In this document: positions 22,901 to 32,823 of the stretch, piece by piece | How the letters are laid out: every line of letters begins with the position of its first letter | Position numbering within the stretch: position 1 is the stretch's first letter | Origin: Alopecurus myosuroides | Lineage: Eukaryota > Streptophyta > Magnoliopsida > Poales > Poaceae | DNA length: 64,000 nucleotides | NCBI GenBank assembly: GCA_028641055.1 | Contig: CM054060.1 | Location: 210,576,445 to 210,640,444, forward strand | Direction of reading: 5' to 3' | The notes under the pieces: generated by a model | Told to the model about the DNA's origin: nothing | Databases searched by the model: none | The model's input: only the letters and a program-made list of their open reading frames with translations | Program-made: the position numbers and the translations under genes

Positions 22901-24061
22901 CTAGGTATAGAAAGGACGTAACTGTCGGATGCTCCACGACCGTTTTGTCTCTCCTAGCTCTACATCTATGTGTCTTTTCCTCTTGTGATTGCTATTTTTT
23001 GGGTCATCTTCATCATCCCGAATATCTACAAGGTAGTATGACCCATTTTTCAGAGCTTTGTTAAAGGCGGAAGGTCCCTCCCAGACTGAGGCTAACTTGT
23101 GTTTTCTTTCCTGCACCCGTCTTAGCACTAAGTCACCTTCTTTGAAAGAATGATGCTTGATTTTCTGGCTATGATATCGCTGTAAACCTTGCTGATAAAT
23201 GGTGGATCTTTGTAACACAAGTTCTCGTTCTTCTTCCAGAAGATCGACGACATCCTGTCGTGCAGATTCGGCATCCGCCTCATCATAAGCTTGCAATCTA
23301 GGGCTATCATGGATCATGTCCATGGGAAGCACTTCTTCTGATCCATAAACCAGGAAAAAAGGCGGCTACCCCGTTGATATATTCGGTGTTGTGCGTATGC
23401 TCCAAAGCACGGAAGGCAACTCTTCTACCCATGCTCCAGCTGCTCTATGAAGAGGTGTTTTGAGTCTTGGGCGTATTCCTAGCAAGATTGAGCTATTCAT
23501 ACACTCAACCTTGCCATTTGACTGTGGATGTGCCATGATGCTAAATCAAGGCGAATTCCAGTTTGCCTGCAATATTTTGCCAACTCTCCGATTGCGAAAT
23601 TTGTCCCGTTATCCGCGATTATGCTATGTGGCACGCCGTATCTCATGACTATGTCTATGATAAAATTTCCGGCATTCACACAGTCAAGCTTTTTGATGGG
23701 TTTAGCTTCCACCTACTTGGTATACTTATCTACTGCAACGAGTAGATGTGTAAGTCCGCCTCTTGCAGTTTTGCCCCATCATATCTAGCCCCCAGGCCGC
23801 AAACGGCCATGTAATGAGAATAGTTTTGAGTGCTTGGGCCGGCATATTTGTCTGATTCGCGTAATACTGGCATCCGTCACATGTATTAACTATGTGCTCG
23901 GCGTCTGTCTTGGCTGTAAACCCGAAAAACCCTGCTCGGAATGCTTTCTTGACTATGCTTTTAATTGGGCATGATGTCTGCAATCTCCAGCATGTATTTC
24001 TTGCAGGATCTTTCGTCCTTCTTCCGGCGAAATACAACGCTAGAAAATTCCGCATGTACAA
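22901..24061 (-). pseudogene. G7 integrase
   Basis: The zinc finger region lies at 24000-23860 (AFRAGFFGFTAKTDAEHIV, then CDGCQYYANQ). The core follows with WGLDMMG, IIADNGTNF (second Asp) and a degraded third motif at about 23530. The C-terminal domain at 23332-22901 has EGDLVLRRVQERKHKLASVW and NGSYYLVDIRDDED, ending RSWSIRQLRPFYT. At least three frame breaks. Inactive. Confidence 0.8.
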
Positions 24062-24500
24062 GTAACCATTAATTACCGTGTATCCTTTTCATCGACGCTT
24101 TATCTGACTTTACAAGACTTCGTCTGCTCTATCCGGGAATTTCTGATCAACTAAGAAATTCAGGTATGGTACCGTCCAATCCAGGATTACGAGAAGGACC
24201 TCAATTGACTCGGAAATTAAGGGACAATCTACATCTCCGTCTATTATTGATGGTTCGTACAATGCTGGATGAAAACACCAGGTGGTAATGTTTTACCCTT
24301 TTTCGAGCCCATTCAGGCTAAAACATTCGCTTTCCAGTTTTCTTCCTTTTACATGCTTTACTTCAAATCCTAGGAAGCATATGGAGAATTCGTCGATACT
24401 TCTCCGATATTCCGCCATTATGGGGCTTTTACATACCATGTCTGGTTAAGCTGGTGTTGTACTAATTCCGAGTCTCCATAGCATAGTATGTGTTTGACGC
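24062..24500 (-). other. G7 degraded pol sequence between second RNase H and integrase
   Basis: No open frame above noise, but the position corresponds to the end of the second RNase H domain and the link to the integrase zinc finger. Confidence 0.5.
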
Positions 24501-25000
24501 CTATTTCCTTTGCGATATGCAAGTCGTGAAGTAGTACCTCATACTCTGCCACATTGTTACTAACATTGAAGTGAATTTGCAGCACATACCCCATTTTGCC
24601 TCCTTTGGAGATTTTAGCACCACACCTACGCCGGCGCCTTGTTTCATTTTGGATCTATAAAAATGCATGATCCAAGATTCCAACTCCGACATTAGCATGT
24701 TTTCCATGGCTTCTGTCCAATCGGCTACAAAGTCTGCCAACACCTGATATTTGATTGTCGTCCGGGGTTGGTACTTAATGTCGAACGCCGCAAGCTCAAC
24801 GCCCCATTCGGCCATTCTTCCTATTGCATCCGCATTGTTTATGATATACCCTAGTGGTGCTTTGCTTACCACTGTTATGGAATGCCCTTGGAAATAATGA
24901 TGAAGTTTTCGTGATGCGAAAAATACGCCATATGTCAGGTTTTGATAATGTGGATACCTTTGTTTTGATTTCGAGAATACTTCACTGATGTAGTATACCA
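24501..25000 (-). pseudogene. G7 RNase H end and second (archaeal-type) RNase H
   Basis: The first RNase H ends with GRMAEWGVELAAFDIKYQPR and VLADFVADWTEAM. Directly after comes WIMHFYRSKMKQGAGVGVVL, the start of the additional RNase H known from Tat/Ogre elements (usually WTMHFDGS). Here Tyr stands where the catalytic Asp is expected. The frame is lost after about 100 residues. Confidence 0.75.
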
Positions 25001-26016
25001 GATGTTGGTCTGGAATGCTCTATTCTTCTGTCTTCCTTTCCACAATTATCACCGCGCTGATAACCCTGTTTGTTGCTATTAAATACGGTAACATTGGTTC
25101 TTCCTCCTTTGGTACTGCCTAAAAGTTGGAGCTTTCGTTATAGTTTCCTTTAGCTGGATTAACGCTTTTTCTGCTTCTTTTGTCCATACAAATTTGTCGG
25201 ATTTCTTCAATAACTTGTATAATGGCAGAGCTTTATCACCAAGCCGGCTTATGAACCTACTTACGGCGGCTGCGGAACCCGTTAATCTCTAGACGTCTTT
25301 TAGGCATGTAGGACTTTTGATGTTCAGGATCGCTTTTATCTTTTCCGGGTTTACTTTGATTCCTCTATGAGAAACGATGAAACCCAGAAGTTTTCCCGAG
25401 GGAACCGCGAATACGCACTTTAATTGATTCAACTTTATTTTGTAAGTGCGTAAATTATCGAATGTTTCTCGTAGATCTTCAAGGAGCGTATGGTTTTCCT
25501 TAGAAATGACGGCAATATCATCCACCTAAACATGGACGTTTTTGCCTATTTGATCATGCAAGCATATTTGCATGCAACACTGGTATATGGCTCCGGCATT
25601 CTTCAAGCCGAAAGGCATGGTTATCTAATAGTGCGTTCCATAGGGCGTTATGAAAGATGTTTTATTTAGGCCTCTTCCTTCATGCGTATTTGTTGATATC
25701 CGGAATAAGCATTAAAAAGCTTAAAAGCTTAGAGCCAGCAGTGACATCTATTATTTGATCGATTTGTGGTAAGGCAAACCTATCTTTTGAGCATAATTTG
25801 TTCAAGCCGGTATAATCTATACACATCCTAAGGACAATAGTGACTTTCTTCGAGACTAATACCGTATTAGCGGACTAATCGATATGAATAACTTCCTGGA
25901 TAAAATTAGCTGCTAAAGCCGGATTATTTCCTTGCCAGTAGCCTTCCACCTTCTTCCGTCGAAACGACGGAGACCTTGCTTGACGGGTTTTGATCCTGAA
26001 ATAACCTTCAATTGGT
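25001..26016 (-). pseudogene. G7 reverse transcriptase, C-terminal part
   Basis: RT motifs are scattered over frames: MPFGLKNAG near 25610, the catalytic VDDIAVISKENHTLLEDL at 25530-25480, then FAVPSGKLLGFIVSHRGIKV. The 5' end joins smoothly to the sequence right of 60280 once one copy of TGGTT is removed, which shows that the Copia complex inserted into this gene. Confidence 0.75.
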
Positions 26017-26017
26017 T
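26012..26017. other. Left target duplication of the Copia complex
   Basis: TTGGTT here matches TGGTT at 60281-60285. One T at the LTR edge appears lost. Both sides lie in the same G7 RT gene, so the 34 kb between them arrived as, or grew inside, one insertion. Confidence 0.75.
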
Positions 26018-26536
26018 GGAAGGGAATATGCCCGAGAGGAAATAATAAAATGGTTATTATCTTATTCCTTGTTTATGATGAATTTTATTTCTCATGCTAG
26101 AATTGTATTAACCTGAAACGTTGATACATGTGTGTTTCATAAACAAACAATGGTTCCTAGTAAAGCCTCTCTTTTAACTAGCTCGTTGATTAATAGATGA
26201 TCAAGGTTTCCTGATCATGAACATTGGGTGTTGTTAATAATGGGGTCATGTCATTAGAAGAATGTTGTGATGAGCATATACCCAAAATGAATATAGCAAT
26301 GTGATCAAGTCATTAAGTTTACATTGTTATATCAAACATACAAAGTAACTTATTCCTTAGACCATGAGATCATGTCAATCACTGATACCGGAAGGGTGCT
26401 TTGATGTCATCAGACGTCACACCGTAACAGGGTGACTATAAAGGTGCCGTTAGGTATTCGGAAAGTATTAGTTGAGGATCATGGATCAAGAGTGGGATTT
26501 GTCCATCCAAAATGACGGAGAGATATACTCTGGGCC
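26017..26536 (+). repeat. Copia (Angela/BARE-like) 5' LTR, truncated
   Basis: Near-identical to the first 515 bp or so of the full LTR at 57162-58809 (AGGGAATATGCCCGAGAGG to TATACTCTGGGCC). It stops abruptly at 26536, where Tat element G4 pol begins, without the rest of the LTR or a primer site. Confidence 0.9.
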
Positions 26537-26656
26537 GGGGACTAGCGTCTCCAACCCGGGGACTGGCACTTGCAACCCGGGGACTGCTTCACTCAACTCG
26601 GGGACTGTTGTGTTCATCGAGGGGATCATTTCTCGGTACTCGGGGACTCGGGGACT
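26536..26656 (+). repeat. 21 bp tandem repeat (CGGGGACT units) in G4 pol
   Basis: CGGGGACT occurs at 26536, 26557, 26578, 26599, 26641 and 26649. The first four are spaced exactly 21 bp, and a degenerate unit sits near 26620. In frame this is a seven-residue repeat of PGT followed by four residues. Confidence 0.8.
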
Positions 26657-26689
26657 CATCTCCAACTCGGGAGAGGTCATGGTAGCTGA

Positions 26690-27961
26690 TCCAATGGAAG
26701 TGGACGAACCAGTGTTTCCCATCCGGGAGACACCGAGTTGGGCTATGCCCATATTATCCTTTCTAACGGATGGCTCGTTACCGAGTGATGAGGTTAAGGC
26801 TAGGAAAATACAGAGAAGATCCAAGGGCTACACCATCATCAACAAGGGGCTGCACAGAAGGAGTCCTACTGGCGTGCTGCAACGCTGCGTTGAGCCAGAG
26901 GAAGGAGAAGAGATTCTTAGAGAAATACACCAGGGAGAATGCGGGCATCATGCCTATTCTCGGGCTCTGGTCAACAAGGCTTTGCGGCATGGATTCTTTT
27001 GGCTCACTGCTTTGCGGCAAGCTGAAGATAGAGTGAGAAAGTGCAACGGGTGCCAGAGGTTTGCAAGCAAGATTCATATGCCAACATCCGAGTTGTAGAC
27101 CATTCCCATTACTTGGCCATTTGTTGTCTGGTGTTTGGATATGGTAGGCCCTTTCAAGCCAGCTAGAGGCAACATGACTCACATCTTGGTCATGGTTGAT
27201 AAATTCACCAAGTGGATTGAGGTCAACCCTATTCGGAAGTGTGATGGAGTCACAGCTGTGAGTTTCCTGAAGGATATCATTCTGAGATACGGCTACCCAC
27301 ACACCATCATCACTGATAATGGCACAAAGTTTGCTGAGGGTGCATTTGCAAGATTCTGCAAGGAGAAGCGGATTCCGCTAGATGTTGCGTCAGTTGCACA
27401 TCCAGCCTCAAATGGGCAAGTTGAAAGAGCAAATGGCATGGTCCTATCCGGGATAAAGCCAAGGCTAATTGAGCCATTATAGCGAACCCCTGGTTGTTGG
27501 CTGGACGAGTTGCCGGGGGTGTTGTGGAGTCTAAGGACTACCCCTAACCTATCAATCGGATACACACCATTCTTCTTGGTATATGGAGCTGAGGCCGTGT
27601 TTCCCACTGACCTAGAGCATGACTCGCCCAGAGTAACACTCTACACTGAAAAAGAGGCGAGAGAAGCTCGAGAAAATGACGTTGACCTGCTAGAAGAAGC
27701 AAGAGAGTTAACTCTGTCATGTTCCGCCATATATCAGCAAATCCTGAGGCGTTATCATAGCTGGAAATAAACCCAAGGGTTTTCCGAGAAGGAGACATGG
27801 TCCTTAGGCTCGTGCAGCGCACGGCCGGGATGCACAAGCTATCCCCTCCGTGGGAAGGGCCTTTCATTGTGAGCAAGGATCTGCACAATGATGCCTACTA
27901 TCTAGTTGACGCACAGGCACCGCAGAAGAACAGACCTGATAGAGCTGGAGAGGAATCCAAG
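26690..27961 (+). pseudogene. G4 integrase, interrupted by G5
   Basis: Zinc finger: IHQGECGHHAYSRALVNKAL with CNGCQRFASK. Core: CLDMVGPFKPARGN (Asp 1), IITDNGTKFAEGAF (Asp 2), SNGQVERANGMV (Glu). The C-terminal part has LEHDSPRVTLYTEKEAREAR. The main frame holds TAG at 27096-27098 and 27480-27482 and TAA at 27768-27770, with a frameshift after it. The gene is cut at 27961 by G5 and its last codons and stop follow at 36533-36574. All three catalytic residues are readable, but no intact protein can be made. Confidence 0.85.
27957..27961. other. Left target duplication of G5 (CCAAG)
   Basis: CCAAG recurs at 36528-36532 directly after the right LTR. Confidence 0.95.
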
Positions 27962-29092
27962 TGATGTAGCCCAACCAACAATACCAAGTGCACCAATGAC
28001 AAGATCACGCGCAAAGGCCATACGTGATAAGGTGAACTCGCTCCTCTCGCTCAACACTTTTGGTGACTTGGCGGATGGTGCGCTACCTCATGGTTCAACC
28101 CTTTGTGTGCTCAGGTCCGAACCCACCACGGGTGCCCAAGAAGACGCGGAAGGCGAACGAGGAGAACCCGCGCAAGGAGGCGAAGGCATGAAGCCCCAGG
28201 TGGCGGAACCTCCGGTGCATCCACCGGAGCCTCCGCTCCGTGCCAGCCACCGGAACCTCCGGTGCAGCCTCCGCCCAAAACCCCTTCGGGTGGAGGAGAG
28301 CGGAACCTCCGCTCCACGCTCGCCACCGGAGCCTCCGGTGCAGCCTCCGCCCAAAACCCCTTCGGGTGGTTGATAGCGGAGCTACCACCGGACCCCGTGG
28401 CGGAACATCCGGTGGCCCAGCCCAGTAGCTCCACCGGACCTCCACCGGAGCCTCCGCTCTTTCCACCGGTACCTCCGGTGGAAACCACCGGAGCCTCCGC
28501 TCATACGCGGCCTGCGAGCCACTTTTGGGCCTTGACCCTTGTATCTTATCCTCCCACCTACCCCCTTGGCACTAGACTATATATAGTCCTTCCCATTCTC
28601 AGATCTAGGGTTAGAGTTGAATTTAGAACATTTGGAGCTCAGCTCTCTTGTATCCCTCTTTGAGGAACTACTCCTCCGGTGTGTACCGAGGAACGTATCA
28701 AGGCTACTCCTCCGACTTCGTCGAGGATCGTATCAAGGCACATCCCAACTACTTGTCCTCTCCCTATCGGGTTTCAGTCAAGAGTTGTCCAATCTTCCTC
28801 TCGTTATCTTGAGGTTCTATTGGCGTAGTGGTACCGGCTACGGGTGTGAGACGGTTTGTATCAAGGTGAGTTCAGTTGGATCGATTGTTCCGTAGGCGGC
28901 CCTCGGGGCTTAGTTGATGGGAGGTTGGATCTTTCGGTTCTTGCGATTTATTCCGATTTATGTGTTGCCCCGCGTTCCCCCCACGTTCCCCCTCGATTCC
29001 CCATCTCGTGTTCTTACCGTTCTTCGTGTTCTTCGTTCGTTCTTCGTCGATTTGTGAAGATCGGGCCAAACTAGGAGTCCAACTCCATATCA
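27962..29092 (+). repeat. G5 5' LTR
   Basis: TGATGTAGCCC to CTCCATATCA. U3 carries about ten CCACCGGANCCTCCG motifs (28200-28500), followed by a TATA box (TATATATA, 28578-28585). Pro-rich ORFs in U3 are a by-product of the motif. Confidence 0.9.
28195..28500. repeat. CCACCGGANCCTCCG repeat cluster upstream of G5 TATA box
   Basis: Variants such as CCACCGGAGCCTCCGCT and CCACCGGAACCTCCGGTG are repeated about ten times, several palindromic (ACCGGAACCTCCGGT). The 3' LTR (35706-35935) lacks one block of about 78 bp. Confidence 0.85.
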
Positions 29093-29094
29093 TC

Positions 29095-29107
29095 TGGTAT
29101 CCAGAGC
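29095..29107 (+). promoter_or_regulatory. G5 primer binding site
   Basis: TGGTATCCAGAGC lies two bases after the LTR. It equals the initiator-Met tRNA site TGGTATCAGAGC with one extra C. Confidence 0.8.
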
Positions 29108-30264
29108 TAGATTGACACGAATCCGACACCCCATCCCCTTCCCTACCACCAATTTTTCTTCTATCCACCATAAATTCGAAAATTTCACAAAAATAGCCAC
29201 AAAGGGATATCAAGCGATCTGTTGATTCGTTGAGTTTTTCGTGGTTTTGCTTCACAGATTTGTTGCCAAATACCATTCCCCACCTTTCCATTAAGCCACT
29301 TTTCCCAAATTGAAGAAATTTCGAATTTGAGCCAAAATCTCAGAAAATCTCAGCTCTTCGATTTCCGGACAGATTTTGAAACTTGTTTTTCTTTGTCGTT
29401 TTTTATCCGAATTGAGTGCAACAAAGTGCTACGCGACGCCCACGACATCACCTACGCTTCCACATCAACGGATCGCCACGACATCGACTTCCCCACGGCC
29501 TCAAGTCCGTGATCATCAATAAGAGAGGTATAACTTGCTTCCGCTTGAACCACCCCACCCCATTGTGTTACTTACCTATTCGGACTAGTTCTTTTTACAC
29601 CGCTTGGCATCACATTTGTGGCATCGAGAGTGCGAGGTTAGCGCTTGTGAGAGATTAGCTACGAGTAGGCATTGGCACTTTGGAATCCATCAAAAAGAGA
29701 AAATCAAAAAAAAAGAAAAAGAGAAAATAGAAAAAGAAGCAAAATGATCGGTGCCAATTGCTTTCCATGGTAGGAACGTGTAGCATTGCGTCGCAAAAGA
29801 GAAAGAGTGACCGATTGCCACGGTGCGAATATTGTTGCCTTTTCAAATTTGCGGTTTGAGCTAGCGTCCTCCTTGAGTTAGTGTGGCATTGAGCATTAGT
29901 CTACGTTAGGTCCATTTCGTTCTTCGCTCGTCCATTGGTCGCACTAACCCCATTTTTCCCTTGCGTGTGTGTGTGTTCCACCATATTTCCATCCTATAGG
30001 TTTGGTTTTTGTGCTAACTTTTCTTTGAATCTTCTCCACGATTGACAACAAACTTTTCTTCGGTTTTGTCGATTTTTCCTCGCCACTTTCCTAACCTATT
30101 TGCCTTCATATAAAGTGTGTGTGTTGTCGTTTGCGGTTTCTTTCGATCTTTTTGGATTCGCTCTTGACATACCGCCCTACACCTAGGCTCGTCCACTAGC
30201 CTCAATACGACCAAGAAAGGTAACGTTGGGTAAGTGAGCCGTCCATTTCTTCAATATCACCCTT
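29108..30264 (+). other. G5 5' leader
   Basis: Untranslated leader of about 1.16 kb between primer site and gag. It includes an A/G-rich stretch at 29690-29745 and no protein of a known family. Confidence 0.65.
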
Positions 30265-32823
30265 GTGTGTGTTTTTGAGATGGCTAGGGAAGGAGTATTC
30301 ACAAGTCCGAGCTCGGAAGACGAAGGCAATCCATTCTACAACGACAATGCTTACGCCAACTTCGTCACCCACAATGACCACTTTCAACTCCGTGAACTCG
30401 CCAAGATCGGATTGCAACACTATGAGCGTCGACTACAAGAGCAAGAGGCTCGATTGAATGATCAAATGACGCGCATCAACATCAACTTGGCTAATCTTGC
30501 CAATCGGCGTCATTCATCATCGTCCTCAAGGTCTCGTCGCTCAAGCCACCACAATCAAGATCTTCACCAACCTCGTCGCCATGATCGCCATGATCGCCAC
30601 AACGTGGAGGATGGTGGACAACATCAACAACCACCACCACCTCCTCCCCAACCTCAACAGGCTCCACGACGAAATTGGTATGAGGATAGCTCGCCATCAC
30701 CACCACCTCGACATCGCCAAGGCCGTGGTGACCCTCTTCAACAACCGCAACGCCCGGACCTTCGACAACACCATCATCCTCCACCTCCACAAGGCCACGC
30801 TCAAGACTATGGCCACAATGATTTCGTGGAAGATGCTCGTCAACATCGAAGGCCACCTAGGCGCCATGCGCGTCCCAACAACAATGACCGTCAAGAACAT
30901 GATCATCCTCAACACCCTCGAGATGAACAAGTGCTTCCGCAACACCCTCGCCAAGAACAAGAACGTCCTCGACAACAACACAATGGCCATGATGATAGTG
31001 AACGCCGTGAAGCTAGGCTCCGTCACCACCAACAACCACCACCTAATGACCACCGGCGTCATCCTCCCCATCATGATCGCCACCGCCAAGACCATGAGGA
31101 TGACCCCTATGATGATTCACCTCCCATTTATGATGAAGACCCCCATGAGCGCCAACATGAGCGCCCCCATCGTCCACAAGAGGACAACAACATGAGTGCT
31201 CTTCGTTTCAATGTCCCCAAGTTCAATGGTGAGAATGATCCCGAAGAATATCTTGCTTGGGATTTCAAAGTTGACAAGATCTTTGGCATTCACAACTTCA
31301 CCGACAAGAAGATGGTTGCTCTAGCATCTTTGGAATTCGAAGGCTATGCACTCTTATGGTGGGATCGTCTACAAGCCGAACGAGTCCGCAATCGCATTGC
31401 TCCTATTGCCACTTGGAATGAGATGAAGCAATTCATGCATGCTCGATTCGTCCCTCCACACTACAAGCGTGACCTCTTCAAGAAGCTACAAGAACTTCGT
31501 CAAGGTGTGAAGTCCGTTGATGAGTATTACAAGGAAATGGAAACATCCTTGATTCGCGCTCATGTGATGGAATCTCAAGAGCAAACAATGGCCCGCTTTC
31601 TCAATGGCCTCAACTATCCTATAAGGAAGATCGTCGAGTATCAACCATATGACAACATTGTGGCCCTTGTCCACCAAGCTCTCAAGGCAGAACGCCAAAT
31701 TACGGAAGATCTCAAGTATAACAAGCAAAAGGCTTTCTTTAACTCAAGACCATCATCCTCGTCTCCAATGACACAAGTTCCCTCACCAACTACCAACAAG
31801 AGCAATACTCGAGCCTCTAGTGCTCCCAACAAGTCTTCTCAACCATTCAAGAAGCAAGTGCCTTCCACCTCCTCTTCAAGTGCTCCTCAAGTCAAGTCAA
31901 GCACAATTACTTGCTTCAAGTGCGGTGGTAGTGGACACAAGTCCTTTGAATGTTCCAACAAGATGATCATGATTGTCAACCAAGACGGTGAACGTGATTC
32001 TATGAGCGAAGGCGAATACTATGCCTTGCATCAAGTTGCTATCAACTCTTTGGACGTGGCCAATGATTATGAAGAAAGTGTATATTGCGATGAGGACAAG
32101 AATCCATCGCTAGTGGTCACAAGATTCCTTACTACTTCTCCTCAAGATGAGCATGATCAACGGTGCAATCTCTTTCAAACTAGAGCCGGTATTGATGGCA
32201 AGTCAATCAAGGTCATCATCGATGGTGGAAGTTGCCACAACTTGGCTAGCAAAGAGCTTTGTGACAAACTCCAATTGACTTACAAGCAACATCCCCATCC
32301 ATACCATGTCCAATGGCTTAGTGACTCCGGCACCTTCAAGATTCAACACATGGTCTCCGTGCATTTCAAGATTGGTCCCTGTGAAGACACGGTAGAGTGT
32401 GACGTTGTTCCTATGACCGTGTGTCATCTTCTTCTTAGTCGAACTTGGCAATACGACAAGAGTGCTATCCATGATGGGCGTACAAACCACTATAGCTTCA
32501 AGTGGAATAACAAGACATTTGTGCTTCGTCCCATGTCTCCTAGCCAAGTGATCGCCGACAACGCCAAGACTCTTGCACGTAAACAAGAAGAGCTCAAGAC
32601 TCGTGAGATGAGTGGTGAGAGAGTGATCCACCTAAAAGAGAGTGAGAGCCACAAGCCAAGCATGAGTGGAAAAATTCCGAGTGTTGCCAAAGGCCTTGCC
32701 TTACTTGCCACCAAAAGAGAGATGCGAGAACTACGAGATGACCCAACCATACTTCACTTTGTCCTATTGTGCAAAGGGGAAGCGCTTGAAACTAACGACA
32801 TGACAAATCTTCCTCCATCTTAG
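30265..32823 (+). CDS. G5 gag and protease ORF with His-rich extension
   Basis: 852 codons. An ATG is present at 30265, though the true start could be the ATG of MAREGVFTSP at about 30280. Residues about 85-308 are very rich in His, Arg, Gln, Pro and Asp. The gag core begins at about residue 310 ([31 protein letters not shown]). The zinc knuckle CFKCGGSGHKSFEC starts at residue 550. The protease motif [17 protein letters not shown] has its Asp at residue 653. The frame stops at TAG 32821-32823, but the same frame continues downstream in the link to RT, so this stop is either a mutation or a readthrough site. Gag forms the particle and protease cuts the polyprotein. Confidence 0.88.
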   Translation: MCVFEMAREGVFTSPSSEDEGNPFYNDNAYANFVTHNDHFQLRELAKIGLQHYERRLQEQEARLNDQMTRININLANLANRRHSSSSSRSRRSSHHNQDLHQPRRHDRHDRHNVEDGGQHQQPPPPPPQPQQAPRRNWYEDSSPSPPPRHRQGRGDPLQQPQRPDLRQHHHPPPPQGHAQDYGHNDFVEDARQHRRPPRRHARPNNNDRQEHDHPQHPRDEQVLPQHPRQEQERPRQQHNGHDDSERREARLRHHQQPPPNDHRRHPPHHDRHRQDHEDDPYDDSPPIYDEDPHERQHERPHRPQEDNNMSALRFNVPKFNGENDPEEYLAWDFKVDKIFGIHNFTDKKMVALASLEFEGYALLWWDRLQAERVRNRIAPIATWNEMKQFMHARFVPPHYKRDLFKKLQELRQGVKSVDEYYKEMETSLIRAHVMESQEQTMARFLNGLNYPIRKIVEYQPYDNIVALVHQALKAERQITEDLKYNKQKAFFNSRPSSSSPMTQVPSPTTNKSNTRASSAPNKSSQPFKKQVPSTSSSSAPQVKSSTITCFKCGGSGHKSFECSNKMIMIVNQDGERDSMSEGEYYALHQVAINSLDVANDYEESVYCDEDKNPSLVVTRFLTTSPQDEHDQRCNLFQTRAGIDGKSIKVIIDGGSCHNLASKELCDKLQLTYKQHPHPYHVQWLSDSGTFKIQHMVSVHFKIGPCEDTVECDVVPMTVCHLLLSRTWQYDKSAIHDGRTNHYSFKWNNKTFVLRPMSPSQVIADNAKTLARKQEELKTREMSGERVIHLKESESHKPSMSGKIPSVAKGLALLATKREMRELRDDPTILHFVLLCKGEALETNDMTNLPPS

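Larger units (their letters stand above)
22417..26016 (-). mobile_element. Tat-lineage Gypsy element G7, left part (RT to integrase)
   Basis: On the minus strand the order is RT, RNase H, a second RNase H-like domain and integrase. The upstream part (protease, start of RT) lies beyond the Copia complex at 60281-61242. A second RNase H between RNase H and integrase is characteristic of the Tat lineage. All frames are broken by many stops, and the nesting makes it one of the oldest elements here. Confidence 0.8.
26537..27961 (+). mobile_element. Tat-lineage Gypsy element G4, part 1 (5'-deleted)
   Basis: Begins inside pol, without LTR, gag, protease or RT. It continues at 36528 after element G5 and at 49789 after element G3. 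The direction is plus, shown by integrase and by the 3' LTR at 53380-54215. Confidence 0.85.

Noticed and set aside
28095..28663. Pro-rich ORFs (up to 186 codons) on both strands
   Set aside because: They are produced by the CCACCGGANCCTCCG repeats of the G5 LTR and recur at 35600-36099 in the other LTR with frame changes.
29690..29745. Poly(A) tail of a LINE or SINE insertion
   Set aside because: The A/G-rich run has no target duplication and no LINE/SINE sequence upstream; it is part of the G5 leader.
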